From Streptomyces umbrinus (GTDB taxonomy: Bacteria; Actinomycetota; Actinomycetes; Streptomycetales; Streptomycetaceae), in contig NZ_JAUSZI010000002.1 in the NCBI RefSeq assembly GCF_030817415.1, positions 2,356,001 to 2,420,000 on the forward strand: a stretch of DNA of 64,000 nucleotides, read 5' to 3'. Position 1 is the stretch's first letter. Every line of letters starts with the position of its first letter. A program made the position numbers and the translations under genes. The notes beneath the pieces are model-generated. The model ran no database searches. It was given only the letters and a program-made list of their open reading frames with translations, and was not told where the DNA came from. Shown here piece after piece: positions 26,539-36,353 of this stretch.

Positions 26539-26699
26539 CCCAGCAGCATCCGTCTCACCAATCTCGCCACCAAGATCGTGTTACGAGCTTTTACTCACTC
26601 CCGCCGACAGATCTCCGGCTCAGCTTGACTCTGTCGGGGATCTTGGAATTTCTCGGTGCGGCAGCATGATCAGCGGGCATGCTCGGACTGTTCTGCAAG

Positions 26700-27152
26700 C
26701 CGATGCAGTCGCCGAGGTGCCCGTCGTCGCTCCGTCCCCGTTCCGGTGGGCAGGTCCCGTCTCTGACCGCCCAGATCGCGCGGGCGAGCAACCCGGGCGG
26801 ACCACGGCGATATGGGTACGTGACCGCCTCGACGGACCGTGGGATGACGACGATTTCGCCGGCTGGTATCCGCGCGACGGATGCCCCGGGCTTTCGCCGG
26901 CCCAGCTGGCCACCGTCCAGTTCCTGCCTGGTCTGGCGGACCGGCAGGCAGCGGAAGAGTCCGCTGCGCATCGACTTCAAGTCAGCCTGGCTATGGAGCT
27001 GGATGATCCCGACTTCCAGCACAGCGTGCCCGCCGACTTCCGCGAGCGTCTCACCCGAGGCGACCGTGCCGACCGCTCCTCGATCTCGCCCCCCGGAAAG
27101 AGGCGGGCCTCGTACGCGAGCGCACCACGCAGCGCGCCGACTCTACCCATGT
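26700..27152 (+). pseudogene. IS1182-family transposase, part 1
   Basis: Starts with WVRDRLDGPWDDDDFAGWYP, then RDGCPGLSPAQLATV and FLPGLADRQAAE. After frame changes it continues AMELDDPDFQHSV, DFRERLTRGDRADR, KEAGLVRERTTQRADSTHV. This is the N-terminal half of an IS1182 DDE transposase, carrying at least two frameshifts. It stops abruptly at the IS21 boundary and resumes at 29514. The IS1182 left end was not recognised; homology starts near 26700. Confidence 0.75.
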
Positions 27153-27273
27153 TGTCGGCGTACACAGTTACGTCCCCACCTTCGTACGGATGAATAGGGA
27201 CAGATGTTGATGCGGTGAACCGTGCGGCTCGGCACTCTGCTGCTGTCGGTATGACGGTGGAGGGTGGCTGACG

Positions 27274-28692
27274 ATGGTCTTGGACCCGCATCGCTGGTTG
27301 GAACTGCGGCGCTTCCGTGGGCTGTTGGAGTCCGGGGCATTGAGCCTGTCGGAGATCGCCCGGGAGACGGGGCTGGACCGCAAGACGGTCCGGAAGTACC
27401 TCTCGTCGCCGGGCCCGACGACGCCGCCGCGGCGGGCGCCGAACGGGCGGCCCCGGGCGAGGGTGATCGACGAGTTTGCGCCGCTGGTCGATGCGATGCT
27501 GCGGGCCGAGGTCCTGATGAAGGCCGCGGTCATCCATGAACGGCTGGTCTCGGAGTAAGGATTCACCGGGAATTACCAGCGGGTCAAGCTCTACGTTCAG
27601 GAAGCCCGCCCGCGGGTCGCCGAGGACCTCGGGATCACGCCGAAGGAACTGGCGGGCATGCACCGCCGGTTCGAAGTGATCCCCGGCGCCCAGGCCCAGG
27701 TGGACTGGGGAGACGAGGGCAAGATCCTCGCGCATATGGGATTCGGGAAGGTCTATTCCTTCCACATGACCCTGTCGTACTCACGTGATCCGTTCTGCTG
27801 CTTCACCACGAGCCAGGACCTGGAGACCTTCTTCGACTGCCACCGGCGGGCGTTCGCGCATTTCGGCGGGGTGCCCATGACAGTCGTCTACGACCGCACC
27901 AAGACCGTCGTGCGCCGTCACGTCGCCCCGGGTGAGGCAGTTCCGTTGCATCCGGAAGCGGTCGGGTTCGCCGGGCACTACGACTTCGACATCGACGTGC
28001 TGGCCGCCTACCGGCCCACCGGCAAGGGCCGGGTCGAACGTCAGGTGCTGATCGTCCGCGACCACGTTCTCTCCGGACGGTCCTTCACCTCCGTCGAGGA
28101 GATGGACGCCGCTTTCGCGGCCTGGGTTCCGCAGCGACGGGCCCAGACCCACCGCACTCACCAGCAGGTCATCGGTGAGCGGGCAGCTGGTGACCATGCG
28201 GCGCTCAAACCGCTGCCGCCAACCCCGTATCTGGTGGCCGAACGGCACCTGCGGCCGGTCGGCAAGGACTGCCTGATCGCGTTCGGCGGCAACCTCTACT
28301 CGGTGCCCGCCCGCAAAGTCCGCCCCCGCCAGCTCGTCGAGATCCGGGCCACGAAGTCCCAGGTCATGCTGCATTCCACGGTCCCCGACCCGCACGGCGA
28401 AACACTGCTGGCCACACACGCGCGGGCGGTCGGCCGCGGGGCACGCGTGGTCGAGGAAACGCACTGGGACGGCCTGCCCACCGGCAAGAACCGCCGGACG
28501 ACCACCGGTGAAGTCCCCGTCCAGCCGCGTCACCATCAGCCCCTGGGCGAGGAAGCCAGATCCTTGCAGGCCCTGCTGAACCGGGCTGCCGCCACCCAGG
28601 TCGTGGTCGGCCGCCGGCCGTTGTCGGTCTATGACGAACTGACCGGCACCCGCCCCTTCACCACCCACCGCACCCCGAAGGAATCGTCGTGA
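27274..28692 (+). pseudogene. istA: IstA transposase of IS21, one nonsense codon
   Basis: IstA is the DDE transposase of the IS21 pair. The N-terminal HTH is clear in GALSLSEIARETGLDRKTVR, followed by VHERLVSE-type IstA sequence. TAA at 27556-27558 stands where a Tyr codon is expected, and the same frame continues GFTGNYQRVKLYVQEARPRV. The catalytic core shows VIPGAQAQVDWGDEGKIL (Asp) and VVYDRTKTVV (Asp), and the C-terminal beta-barrel region is present. A downstream product from an internal start would lack the DNA-binding HTH. Ends in a GTGA overlap with istB. A single base change would restore the gene. Confidence 0.85.
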
Positions 28693-29459
28693 GCGAGCTG
28701 ACCGGCAACCGCATCCGCACCACGGCCGGCAAGCTCGGCCTGCCCCATCTCGCGGAAACCATCAACGAGCTCACCCGACGCGCGGACGAGGGAAAGCTCG
28801 GCTACCTCGACTTCCTCGACCTGGTCCTCTCCGAGGAACTCGCCGTCCGCGACGACCGCCGATTCCGCCAGGGCCTGCGGCTCTCGAGGCTGCCGCACCA
28901 CAAAACGCTGGACGAGTACGACTTCTCGTTCCAGCCCGACCTCGACCCGCGCAAGGTCAAAGACCTCGCCACCCTGTCCTTCGTCGAAGCCAAGGCCAAC
29001 GCCGCCCTGCTCGGGCCGCCCGGAGTCGGCAAGACACACATCGCGATCGCGCTGGCCGTCGCCGCCTGCCGGGCCGGATACTCGATCTACTTCACCAGCC
29101 TCGACGACATGGTCAGCAACCTCAAAGCCGCCGAAGCGGCAGGGCGATTGACCAGCAGACTCCGCTCCTACCTGCGGCCAAGCGTCCTGGTGGTCGACGA
29201 GGTCGGCTACCAGCCTCTCGAACGCGCCGAGGCGAACCTGGTCTTCCAGGTCATCTCCAAGCGCTACGAGAAGGGCTCGATCATCCTCACCTCGAACAAG
29301 ACCTTCAGCGAATGGGGCCAGGTCTTCGGCGACGAAGTTCTCGCCACCGCGATCCTCGACCGCCTCCTGAACCACTGCGAAGTCGTCCCGATCAACGGCC
29401 CCAGCTACCGGCTCAAGAACCGCCTCCAGGCCATCGAGCGCGAGACGGACGTGGCCTGA
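28689..29459 (+). CDS. istB: IstB helper ATPase of IS21
   Basis: 256 residues, the normal length. IstB is an AAA+ (DnaC-like) ATPase that remodels target DNA for IstA. Walker A GPPGVGKTH at residues 109-117, Walker B SVLVVDEVGYQPLE, sensor-1 segment SIILTSNKTFSEWG and the Arg-containing C-terminus NGPSYRLKNRL. Start GTG 28689 overlaps the istA stop, so translation is coupled. It looks intact, although its partner istA has a nonsense codon. Confidence 0.92.
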   Translation: MSELTGNRIRTTAGKLGLPHLAETINELTRRADEGKLGYLDFLDLVLSEELAVRDDRRFRQGLRLSRLPHHKTLDEYDFSFQPDLDPRKVKDLATLSFVEAKANAALLGPPGVGKTHIAIALAVAACRAGYSIYFTSLDDMVSNLKAAEAAGRLTSRLRSYLRPSVLVVDEVGYQPLERAEANLVFQVISKRYEKGSIILTSNKTFSEWGQVFGDEVLATAILDRLLNHCEVVPINGPSYRLKNRLQAIERETDVA

Positions 29460-29513
29460 CAGTTGGGGACGAAGAAACGTACAGGGCTGGGGACTTAAGT
29501 CCGTACGCCGACA

Positions 29514-29571
29514 CATGTTCTAGCTGCCCGCGACCTGACCCGGCTGGAACTCGTCTCCGAGGCGGTCTAGG
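29514..29571 (+). pseudogene. IS1182-family transposase, part 2
   Basis: 58 bp between the IS21 and the IS4-type element. Read from the duplicated CATGT it encodes LAARDLTRLELVSEAV followed by TAG. It bridges the two larger pieces of the same transposase and fixes the insertion points of both elements. Confidence 0.75.
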
Positions 29572-31038
29572 CCCAATGCCGTTGTTTTAGGTGGTGGGCG
29601 TAGGCTGCTTAGCAGTAGGTCCCGGGGGTGGTTCGGGTGGCTGCGAGTGTTTCTGAGTTATCGGGTCTGGGGTTGTTGACCTGGGTGTATCCGCCAGGGT
29701 TGGTGGATCGAGTGGTGGCCGCTTGCGGGTGCGCGGAACAACGCAAGCGACTGCTTCCCGCCCGGCTGGTGGTGTATTTCGTACTGGGGCTGGCGCTGTT
29801 CTCTCCGGCTCCGTATCTGGAAGTGATGCGGCACCTGGTGGAGGGTCTGCGAAACCAGGGACTGCTCGGCGCCTGGCATGTGCCGGCGAAGTCCTCGCTG
29901 TTTCGGGCCCGGCAGCGGCTGGGTTCCGAGCCCTTGCGGGTGCTGTTCGCCACGACGGCCAAGCCGATGGCCACCGAGGCGACGCCCGGGGCGTTCTGGC
30001 GTGGCTTGCGGCTGCTGGCGGTGGACGGGACCTGCTGGGACGTCGCGGACACCGAAGCCAACGGGGCCGCCTTCGATCGGCCGGGCAGCGGTCGGGGCTC
30101 GGGCAGGAGCGCGTTTCCGCAGGTGCGGCTGGCTGCCCTGGTGGAGGTGGGCAGCCATGCGGTGCTGGACGCGGAACTGGCCGGCTGCCGCACCGGGGAA
30201 GTCACCCTGGTGGCCCGTCTGCCGCGGTCGCTCGGCCCGGGCCAACTCGTCCTGGCCGACCGTGAGTTCCTCGGTGTCCCGTTGTGGCAGGCATTCACCG
30301 CCACCGGCGCCGATCTCCTGTGGCGGGTGCCCGCGAACCGCGTCCTGCCCGTCACCAAGCAGTTCCGTGACGGGTCATGGCTGTCACAGGTCCGCGCAAG
30401 CAGCGGCCCTGCCCGGCGTGAGCCCGTCGTGGTCCGGGTCCTGGCCTACCAGGTCAAGGACCAGCTCGGCGAGGAGGCAGCCGGTGTATACCGCCTGGTC
30501 ACCACCCTGCTGGACGCCCGTCGGTATCCGGCCCGGCAACTGGCCGCCCTCTACCGCGAACGTTGGGAGATCGAGTCCGTCTTCGCCGAGATCAAAACCC
30601 ATCAGCGCGGCGCACGCGTCGTCCTCAGCAGCAAAACCCCTGATGGTGTCCGCCAGCAGATCTGGGCACACCTCCTGGTCCACCACGCCTTGCGCGAACT
30701 GATGCTGAGAACGGCTGCCACCCGTGGTCTGGACCCCGACCAGGTCTCCTTCACCGAAACCCTGCGCTCCGCCCGGCGCAGCGTGACCGTCACGCCCGGC
30801 AGCTTTTCCCCCTGAGCTACTGGTCAGAGCCCTGGTGATGCTCGAACAGGACCTCCTGGAACGGCTCCTGCCCAGCAGACGCCTGCGCAGCCAGCCCCGC
30901 GTCGTGAAACGCAAGATGTCCAACTACCGGCTCAAGCGACCTGAACACCATGACTGGCCCCAGCCCACCCGCACCGGCACGCGAGCAGTCCTCATCACCA
31001 GACCCCAACCAGCAGATCCGTAAAGCAACGGCATTGGG
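29572..31038 (+). mobile_element. IS4-type element with 6-bp target duplication
   Basis: Terminal repeats CCCAATGCCGTTG (29572) and its reverse complement CAACGGCATTGGG (ending 31038). Flanking TCTAGG at 29566-29571 and 31039-31044. Length 1467 bp. Inserted in the IS1182 transposase fragment. Confidence 0.85.
29628..30815 (+). CDS. IS4-family transposase, C-terminus out of frame
   Basis: 395 residues. IS4 N-terminal domain (SELSGLGLLTWVYPPGLVDR) and DDE core: LLAVDGTCWDVADT (first Asp), QLVLADREFLGVPL (second Asp) and LAALYRERWEIESVFAEIKT (the Y-x2-R-x3-E-x6-K signature with catalytic Glu). The frame stops at TGA directly after TTTTCCCCC. In the next frame the usual tail continues as LLVRALVMLEQDLLERLLPS, then RVVKRKMSNYRLKRPEH. 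So one base was gained or lost in the C run, or the element uses frameshifting to add its tail. Start: GTG 29628 or GTG 29637. Confidence 0.85.
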   Translation: MVRVAASVSELSGLGLLTWVYPPGLVDRVVAACGCAEQRKRLLPARLVVYFVLGLALFSPAPYLEVMRHLVEGLRNQGLLGAWHVPAKSSLFRARQRLGSEPLRVLFATTAKPMATEATPGAFWRGLRLLAVDGTCWDVADTEANGAAFDRPGSGRGSGRSAFPQVRLAALVEVGSHAVLDAELAGCRTGEVTLVARLPRSLGPGQLVLADREFLGVPLWQAFTATGADLLWRVPANRVLPVTKQFRDGSWLSQVRASSGPARREPVVVRVLAYQVKDQLGEEAAGVYRLVTTLLDARRYPARQLAALYRERWEIESVFAEIKTHQRGARVVLSSKTPDGVRQQIWAHLLVHHALRELMLRTAATRGLDPDQVSFTETLRSARRSVTVTPGSFSP

Positions 31039-31044
31039 TCTAGG

Positions 31045-32060
31045 CCGCGCTCGAAGAAGTAGCCCGCACAGCCGGACACCTGCTGGTCGGCCTGGTCGAC
31101 GAGGACTGGGGGCGCCGCTACGCCGCCCGGTCCGTCTGGGCAAGAACCTCACCCGCCCAAAACTAGAATTCTCGCCGCCGGCAAGGACGCCTGTCGACTG
31201 CCGGAACGCCTCCACCGGCCCGGATCGGGCTACCGGCCCGGCCCAGCGGCCCAGGCGCTGCAGCAGATCATCGTTCAGAACTACTGCCGCGACGCGGCAG
31301 GACGCCTGCGCGGGCACACGCCGACGCCAACGGGCTACCGGCCCTCTTCCTCGGCGATCGTCTCTCTTACGACACCACGGCACGCTACGTGCGGCACGGG
31401 CACATCATCCGCTGGAAGGGCTTCGCCACCCATCTCACCGAGACGTGTGCCTCTGACGATGTCAACGTGATCACCGACGTGGCCACCACGTCGGCCGCCA
31501 CCAACGACGGCCAGGCCCCCTGCCCTCCACTCACACCCGCCTGGCCCCTCGCGGGCTACTGCCCGCCGAACACCTGGTCCAGGGCGGTACACCTCACTTG
31601 GTCCACTTGGAACGAGCGATGCGCGAACACCAGGTCACCGTCACCGGGCCGCTACCGGGCAACCCACCCCGCCAGCACCGCAAGAATGGAGGCTTCGACC
31701 GGGTCGACTTCCACATCGACTTCGACCGCCGACAAGGCACCTGCCCCCAAGGCCAGGTCAGCAGCTCCTGGCACAGCCTTCCTTATCCGACCTCCTCGCC
31801 CACCGCCGCACCACTGATCGTCGCGAAGTGCGCCAAGAGTCAGTGTCGCCCCTGCCCGGCCCGCGGCCGCTGCACTTCCACCCGTGACAGTGCCAGCACT
31901 GTGGGCTTTTCCGCGCGAACTCCGCGACCTGCAACTCCGAGTCCATGCTGAGCAGCAGACACCCGCCCGGAGGGCCCGCTACGCGCCAACGGAGACTCCC
32001 CCTGACACTGAGCCCACCACATCGGTCAGGAACACGAACGCCTTCACCCCAGGACGTGCC
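31045..32060 (+). pseudogene. IS1182-family transposase, part 3
   Basis: Continues the IS1182 protein in several frames: [99 protein letters not shown] and [15 protein letters not shown]. Many frameshifts and small deletions, and the C-terminal ~80 residues are absent. Together with 26700-27152 and 29514-29571 it forms one dead copy interrupted by two younger elements. Confidence 0.75.
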
Positions 32061-32079
32061 AGCACAGTTACACGCTAAT

Positions 32080-33617
32080 AACGGTAGTTCGTTAAATCCG
32101 GCGGTGGTGTGGGTTGACGGTGAGGCGGGTTGGTCGTAGGCCGGTGGTAGGAGTCAACTGCTCGGCTGGGGGCTGAAGATGACTGCTCGCCGTCCGTGTC
32201 CGCCTGCGCCGGGGCCGTTGGAGGAGTACGCGGCCCGGTTCGACGACCTCTTCTTCGGCCTGGCTCAGCGGCGGGGTTTTCGTGAGTACCTGACGGGGCT
32301 GCTGGCGCCGCGGGAGCGGAACAAGACGATCACCTGCCTGACAGGAGCTGAGCCGGTGGCCGGCGCGGGGATGCCGGGGGTGCAGCGGCTGCAATTCTTC
32401 CTGTCCGAGTCCCCATGGGAAGCCGAGCAGATCAACGACCGGCGGCTTGAACTGCTGCGCGAGCAATCGGCGACGGCTCCGCATGACGGCGGGGTCATCG
32501 TGATCGACGACTCCGGGGGCCGCAAGGACGGCACGGCCACCGCCAACGTGGGCCGGCAGTGGCTGGGCCGGTTGGGCAAGACGGACAACGGCATCGTCAC
32601 GGTGACCACAGTGTGGACGGACGGCCGCGTGTACTACCCGCTCCACGCGACTCCTTACACCCCCGCCCACCACTTCGCCCGCGCCCGGTCCGACCCGGCC
32701 TTCCGCACGACACCGCAGCTGGCCGCCGCTCTGGCGGTCCGCGGGAAGTCGGCGGGCTTCGGCTGCCGGGCGGTGGTCGCCGACTGCGCCTACTCCGTGA
32801 GTGATGACTGGTATCTAGCGCTGCGGGCGGCCGGCCTGGCCTACGTGGTCGCGCTCAAACCGCATCGCGGCACCTGGGCCCCGGCCGGCCAGCCGCATAC
32901 CCCCATCGACGCCGCACACACTCTGACCTGGAAGAACGCCGACCACCCCGGTGACTGGACACCGGTGGAGCGTCATTTCCGCGACGGGCACACCGAGACC
33001 TGGTGGGCCGCCGACGCCCGACTGGGCGGCTACGGCCCCGACTCACCCTGCCGGCTGGTCGTGGCCACCACCGATCCAGCCACCCTGCCGGAGAAGGCCA
33101 CCTGGCACCTGGCCACCAACCTGCCCCACCCCAACGCAGCCTGCACCGCCACCAGCCCACACCCGCCAGCCGACCTCGCCGAGATCGTCCGCCTCTACGG
33201 CCTGCGACCGTGGATCGAGCAGAGCTACAAACAGGTCAAGAACGAACTCGGCTGGGCCGACTTCCAAGTACGTTCCGACCGCGCCATCCGCCGACATCAG
33301 ACACTGGTGAACTGCGCCTCCTCCTTCTGCTGGGACCAATGGTCCGCCCCGCCCGGCCCCGTGGATGCCACCGCGCCGGACCCGTGCCCCAACGAGGCGC
33401 CAGAGAGGGGGGTCGGCCCCGTCCCAGCAGCACCAACAGCCCTGCTGGCCCAGGGCCTTACGGGCGATCCGTTCCTGGCTTGCCCCCGCCGTCACTCTCA
33501 ACCGATGGTGCCGAGCCTGGACGGACAAGGACCCACCCTCCGAACTCCAGGCCCTGATCGACGCAGTCACCACCGGACACGGCATCGACCTCTACCGCCG
33601 GATTAACGAACTACCGA
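32080..33617 (+). mobile_element. IS701-family element (copy B)
   Basis: Inverted repeats CGGTAGTTCGTTAA near 32082 and its complement TTAACGAACTACCG at 33603-33616, continuing with CCGGCGG on both sides. Size about 1.54 kb. It lies directly before the 3' end of a histidine kinase gene and probably removed that gene's downstream partner. Confidence 0.75.
32179..33606 (+). CDS. IS701-family transposase, frameshifted tail
   Basis: DDE transposase. GGVIVIDDSGGRKDGTATAN carries the first catalytic Asp, CRAVVADCAYSVSDDWYLAL the second, and LYGLRPWIEQSYKQVKNELG the Glu-helix. Start ATG 32179. After about 33430 this frame becomes Pro/Arg-rich. The neighbouring frame instead reads PRALRAIRSWLAPAVTLNRW, then LQALIDAVTTGHGIDLYRRI and ends at 33625, so the natural C-terminus lies behind a frameshift. 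Confidence 0.82.
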   Translation: MTARRPCPPAPGPLEEYAARFDDLFFGLAQRRGFREYLTGLLAPRERNKTITCLTGAEPVAGAGMPGVQRLQFFLSESPWEAEQINDRRLELLREQSATAPHDGGVIVIDDSGGRKDGTATANVGRQWLGRLGKTDNGIVTVTTVWTDGRVYYPLHATPYTPAHHFARARSDPAFRTTPQLAAALAVRGKSAGFGCRAVVADCAYSVSDDWYLALRAAGLAYVVALKPHRGTWAPAGQPHTPIDAAHTLTWKNADHPGDWTPVERHFRDGHTETWWAADARLGGYGPDSPCRLVVATTDPATLPEKATWHLATNLPHPNAACTATSPHPPADLAEIVRLYGLRPWIEQSYKQVKNELGWADFQVRSDRAIRRHQTLVNCASSFCWDQWSAPPGPVDATAPDPCPNEAPERGVGPVPAAPTALLAQGLTGDPFLACPRRHSQPMVPSLDGQGPTLRTPGPDRRSHHRTRHRPLPPD

Positions 33618-33651
33618 TAATCTGAACAGCGGCGGTTGTACTACCGGAGAG

Positions 33652-34821
33652 CTACATCCGCCGGGGAATGGTGGCGCGGATTTGGAAGGTGCCGTCCAAA
33701 AGCTGACGAGCACTCAGATGACCGCCGTATAGGCTGACTCGCTCGGAGCAGCCCATGAGACCGCGTCCGTGCGTACCTGCTGGCCGTCTGCCCGTTCCAC
33801 TCGGTCCCGGAGCTGTGGTCACCTCGATGCAGACCTCCTCAGCGAGGTGGTGAACCCCTACGACGGTACGCCGACCCGGGGCATGCTTCAGCGCGTTGGC
33901 CAACGACTCCTGTGCCACCCAGTATGCTGTCAGCTCTGCACCATCGCTGCTGCGCTGCGGGGCACCCTCCTCGACCAGTTCCACGGGTTGGCCGGCCGCC
34001 CTAGTGCTCGCGACCAGCTCTGCAAGTTGGCTTAACGTCGGTGATGGCGCCCTGTCTACTGCCAGCTCCGGAGCAGGCATGACCGCCAGCAGGTCCCGCA
34101 AGTCGGTCAGCGCGCGTCGGCCGCTTTCGCTGATCGCGCTCAGTCCGACCGTGACCCGGTTGGGTGCCTCGGACACCAGGCACTGGGCGGCGTCGGCCTG
34201 GACCACCATCGCGGTCACGTGTTGGGCTGTAATGTCCAGGAGCTCGCGGGCAATGCGGGCGCGTTCCTGGGTCATCGCGACCGCCACGCTCTCCTGCTGG
34301 CGGGCCACCTCGGCGCAGCGCTGGGTCCGCGTCAAGTCCCCGATCACCCAACAAGCCGCGAGAGCAAGGAAGAACACTAGGTAGTCGCCGAGATGCTGAG
34401 GCGACCCCCGGTGGGACAGTCCGACCGCGAGCAGAAAGTAGCCGATCGTCACGCTGACGGCAGTCCAGGCCCGTCGGCGCTCCAGGTAAGCTCCGGCCGC
34501 GTAGAGTGCGGGGTAAACGCCGAGCGTGGCGAATGTGGGGATGTACCCGACAAGCTCGTACGCGCCGAACCCGCCACTCACGAGGGTGAGGCACCACGCC
34601 GGATTCCGTCGGCGCAGCACCAGCGGTACCGACAGCAACCCCACCAGTACGACACCCCACCCGTCGAGCTGTCGTACTGGTAGGTCACCGATTGCCACGC
34701 CGAGGTGCGCAGCGCCGGGAGCCAGAGTTAGCGCCACCATAGCGACAGCGAACATGGTGTCGCGTACCAGAACGTCCCGGGCGCGCCACCAACTGCCCAA
34801 TAGCAATATCTGATGCGACAT
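33652..34821 (-). CDS. Sensor histidine kinase (NarL/DesK type) lacking the phospho-acceptor His
   Basis: 389 residues. Start ATG 34821 has a near-perfect AGGAGG site. Residues ~20-180 hold about five hydrophobic membrane segments. The dimerisation helix reads ERARIARELLDITAQHVTAM, where relatives have RELHDxxAHH, so the autophosphorylated His is Leu here. The ATPase domain keeps the N-box (ESLANALKHAPG) but the G-boxes read GTHGRGLMGCSERV, with Cys where Met/Arg-rich GMRERV is usual. It is probably inactive as a kinase or works as a regulator of another one. No response regulator follows; an IS701 element occupies the downstream side. Confidence 0.8.
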   Translation of the reverse strand: MSHQILLLGSWWRARDVLVRDTMFAVAMVALTLAPGAAHLGVAIGDLPVRQLDGWGVVLVGLLSVPLVLRRRNPAWCLTLVSGGFGAYELVGYIPTFATLGVYPALYAAGAYLERRRAWTAVSVTIGYFLLAVGLSHRGSPQHLGDYLVFFLALAACWVIGDLTRTQRCAEVARQQESVAVAMTQERARIARELLDITAQHVTAMVVQADAAQCLVSEAPNRVTVGLSAISESGRRALTDLRDLLAVMPAPELAVDRAPSPTLSQLAELVASTRAAGQPVELVEEGAPQRSSDGAELTAYWVAQESLANALKHAPGRRTVVGVHHLAEEVCIEVTTAPGPSGTGRRPAGTHGRGLMGCSERVSLYGGHLSARQLLDGTFQIRATIPRRM

Positions 34822-34918
34822 GACGACCTCCTGTGGTTGGCCGGCCACCGGCCAACCATCCAGCGATGCTATGGGCAAGCTGGGTTGCCTTTCATCACCC
34901 CGTGGTGGGCAAGGCCTT

Positions 34919-34936
34919 GTCCCCCGCCCGGGGGAC
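34919..34936. promoter_or_regulatory. Perfect 18-bp palindrome upstream of the kinase gene
   Basis: GTCCCCCGCCCGGGGGAC is self-complementary in both 8-base arms around a CC centre. It lies about 100 bp before the kinase start, so it could be an operator. A GC-rich terminator for upstream DNA is equally possible. Confidence 0.3.
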
Positions 34937-35099
34937 GGCATAGGTGCACCGGTCCCCATATATAAGGACAAGAATGCTGCATGAAGTTCTCCCTTGATCG
35001 ACCCTGCTGGCCAATTCACATGACCGGCTTCGGTGATCTTTGTCTTCGTGCGACGGTGGCAGGTACATGCTGCGCGGGGAATCTGAGGGGTGGTCCTCG

Positions 35100-35385
35100 A
35101 TGTCCTTGTGGCCTTGGTCGATGCGTGAGATTCCTGAGCGGACCTGTCTGGTCGCTCGTGCCGAGTTCCCGCGTGGGTCACTGGCGATGCGGGTGCGGGA
35201 CTCGCTGGGCGCGGTGTTCTCGGATGCGGAGTTCGCTGGTCTGTTTGCCCGGCGTGGGCACCCGGCGCTGCCGCCGGCGTTCCTGGCGATGGTCTCGGTG
35301 CTGCAGTACGCCGAGGGGCTGACGGACCGGCAGGCGGCGGACGCGGTACGCGGGCGGCTGGACTGGAAATACTGCCTGTTGCGAC
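35100..35385 (+). pseudogene. IS1182-family transposase, second N-terminal remnant
   Basis: Reads SLWPWSMREIPERTCLVARA, then FPRGSLAMRVRDSLGAVFSD, RRGHPALPPAFLAMVSVLQY and AEGLTDRQAADAVRGRLDWK, the conserved start of another IS1182 subgroup. Homology ends after DWKYCL at about 35385, where group II intron-like sequence begins soon after. It differs from the copy at 26700. Confidence 0.75.
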
Positions 35386-35457
35386 ACGAAGTCGCTTGTG
35401 TTGAGTGGAAATCACCGAGGAGGTTCGACTGCTGTCGAAGGTGAAGGTCCCAGGCCG

Positions 35458-36353
35458 GTGCGCAATGGCCTGTCCCCGCCTCAGCGTGCGTCGCGAGTAA
35501 TTGCGGGGTGCGAAGCCTGAGGGAAACGTCCAAGGGGCCCCGCTCCATCCGGGGGCTACAGACACGGGGAAGGGCGGACGGGTGAATAACACTGAACCCT
35601 CGATGATGCCTCGTCAATTTCACTCTCGTCGATGGGATGTACCAGCGGGAGAACAGGGGCCAGCCGTTGGATGGCGGCAGGTGCCGGTCGGAGACAGAGC
35701 GCCAGGCCGGTAGCGCACCACCGTCCCCGGGGTACAGAGGGCGCCCACCCCGCTCGTATCTCACACATGTGGAACGTGACAACCCCGATGAGGTCCAGGC
35801 GGAAGTCTGGTAGGCCAACCGTAAGGAAGGACCAATCCCTCAGCGGGTGCAGGAGGACCCAACAAGCAAATGCCGGTGGCCGAAAGGGAGCAGGAAACCG
35901 GGAGCCGCGTTTCCGGCACCTTCGCCGGAGGCTCTCGCATAACTGGCCGGATAGGGGCTGATGTCCTGACCCGAAAGGGTGCTGACGTGGGTCTGGTGAG
36001 CCTGTGGAGAGTCAATGACCGACAGCACCGGAACCGAAGGGCAAGTTAGACACATGACGACACGCATGGCCGAGGCAGCGAAGCCTGCATCGGCCGTCGG
36101 CATTGTGAACGGACCGGAGGACGTCCCCACCGACTGGCCGTCGATCGACTGGCAGCAGGTCGAGGAGGATGTACGGCGTCTGCGGCAGCGCATCTTCGCG
36201 GCATCGCAGGCAGGGGACCTGGCCAGGGTCAGGAACCTGCAGAAACTGATGCTCCGCTCCCGCGCCAACACGCTTGCGAGCGTGCGCCGGGTCACGGAGG
36301 TCAACGCCGGTCGCAAGACGGCGGGAATCGACGGCAAGACGGCACTTCTGCCA
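35458..36353 (+). mobile_element. Group II intron, 5' portion
   Basis: GTGCG (35458) is a plausible intron 5' end. About 550 bp of structured, gene-free sequence then leads into the start of an intron-encoded reverse transcriptase. The intron is cut off at 36353 by an IS701 element and its 3' part (rest of the ORF, domains V-VI) is not found on the other side. The exact 5' end is uncertain; GTGCG also occurs near 35507. Confidence 0.5.

Larger units (their letters stand above)
24718..26589 (+). mobile_element. IS5-family element enlarged by a MITE and a passenger gene
   Basis: Terminal inverted repeats: AGCTCGTAACACGATCTTG at 24718 and its exact reverse complement ending at 26589. The element is about 1.87 kb, twice the size of a normal IS5 of this group. 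The extra length is the 156-bp insertion at 25441-25596 and an opposite-strand gene region at about 25745-26540. No target duplication could be recognised at the ends. Confidence 0.7.
27153..29513 (+). mobile_element. IS21-family element with 5-bp target duplication
   Basis: Ends TGTCGGCGTAC (27153) and its reverse complement GTACGCCGACA (ending 29513). Flanking CATGT occurs at 27148-27152 and 29514-29518. Length 2361 bp, with istA and istB in between. It is inserted in the IS1182 transposase: removing it with one CATGT restores THVLAARDLTRLELVSEAV. Confidence 0.9.
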
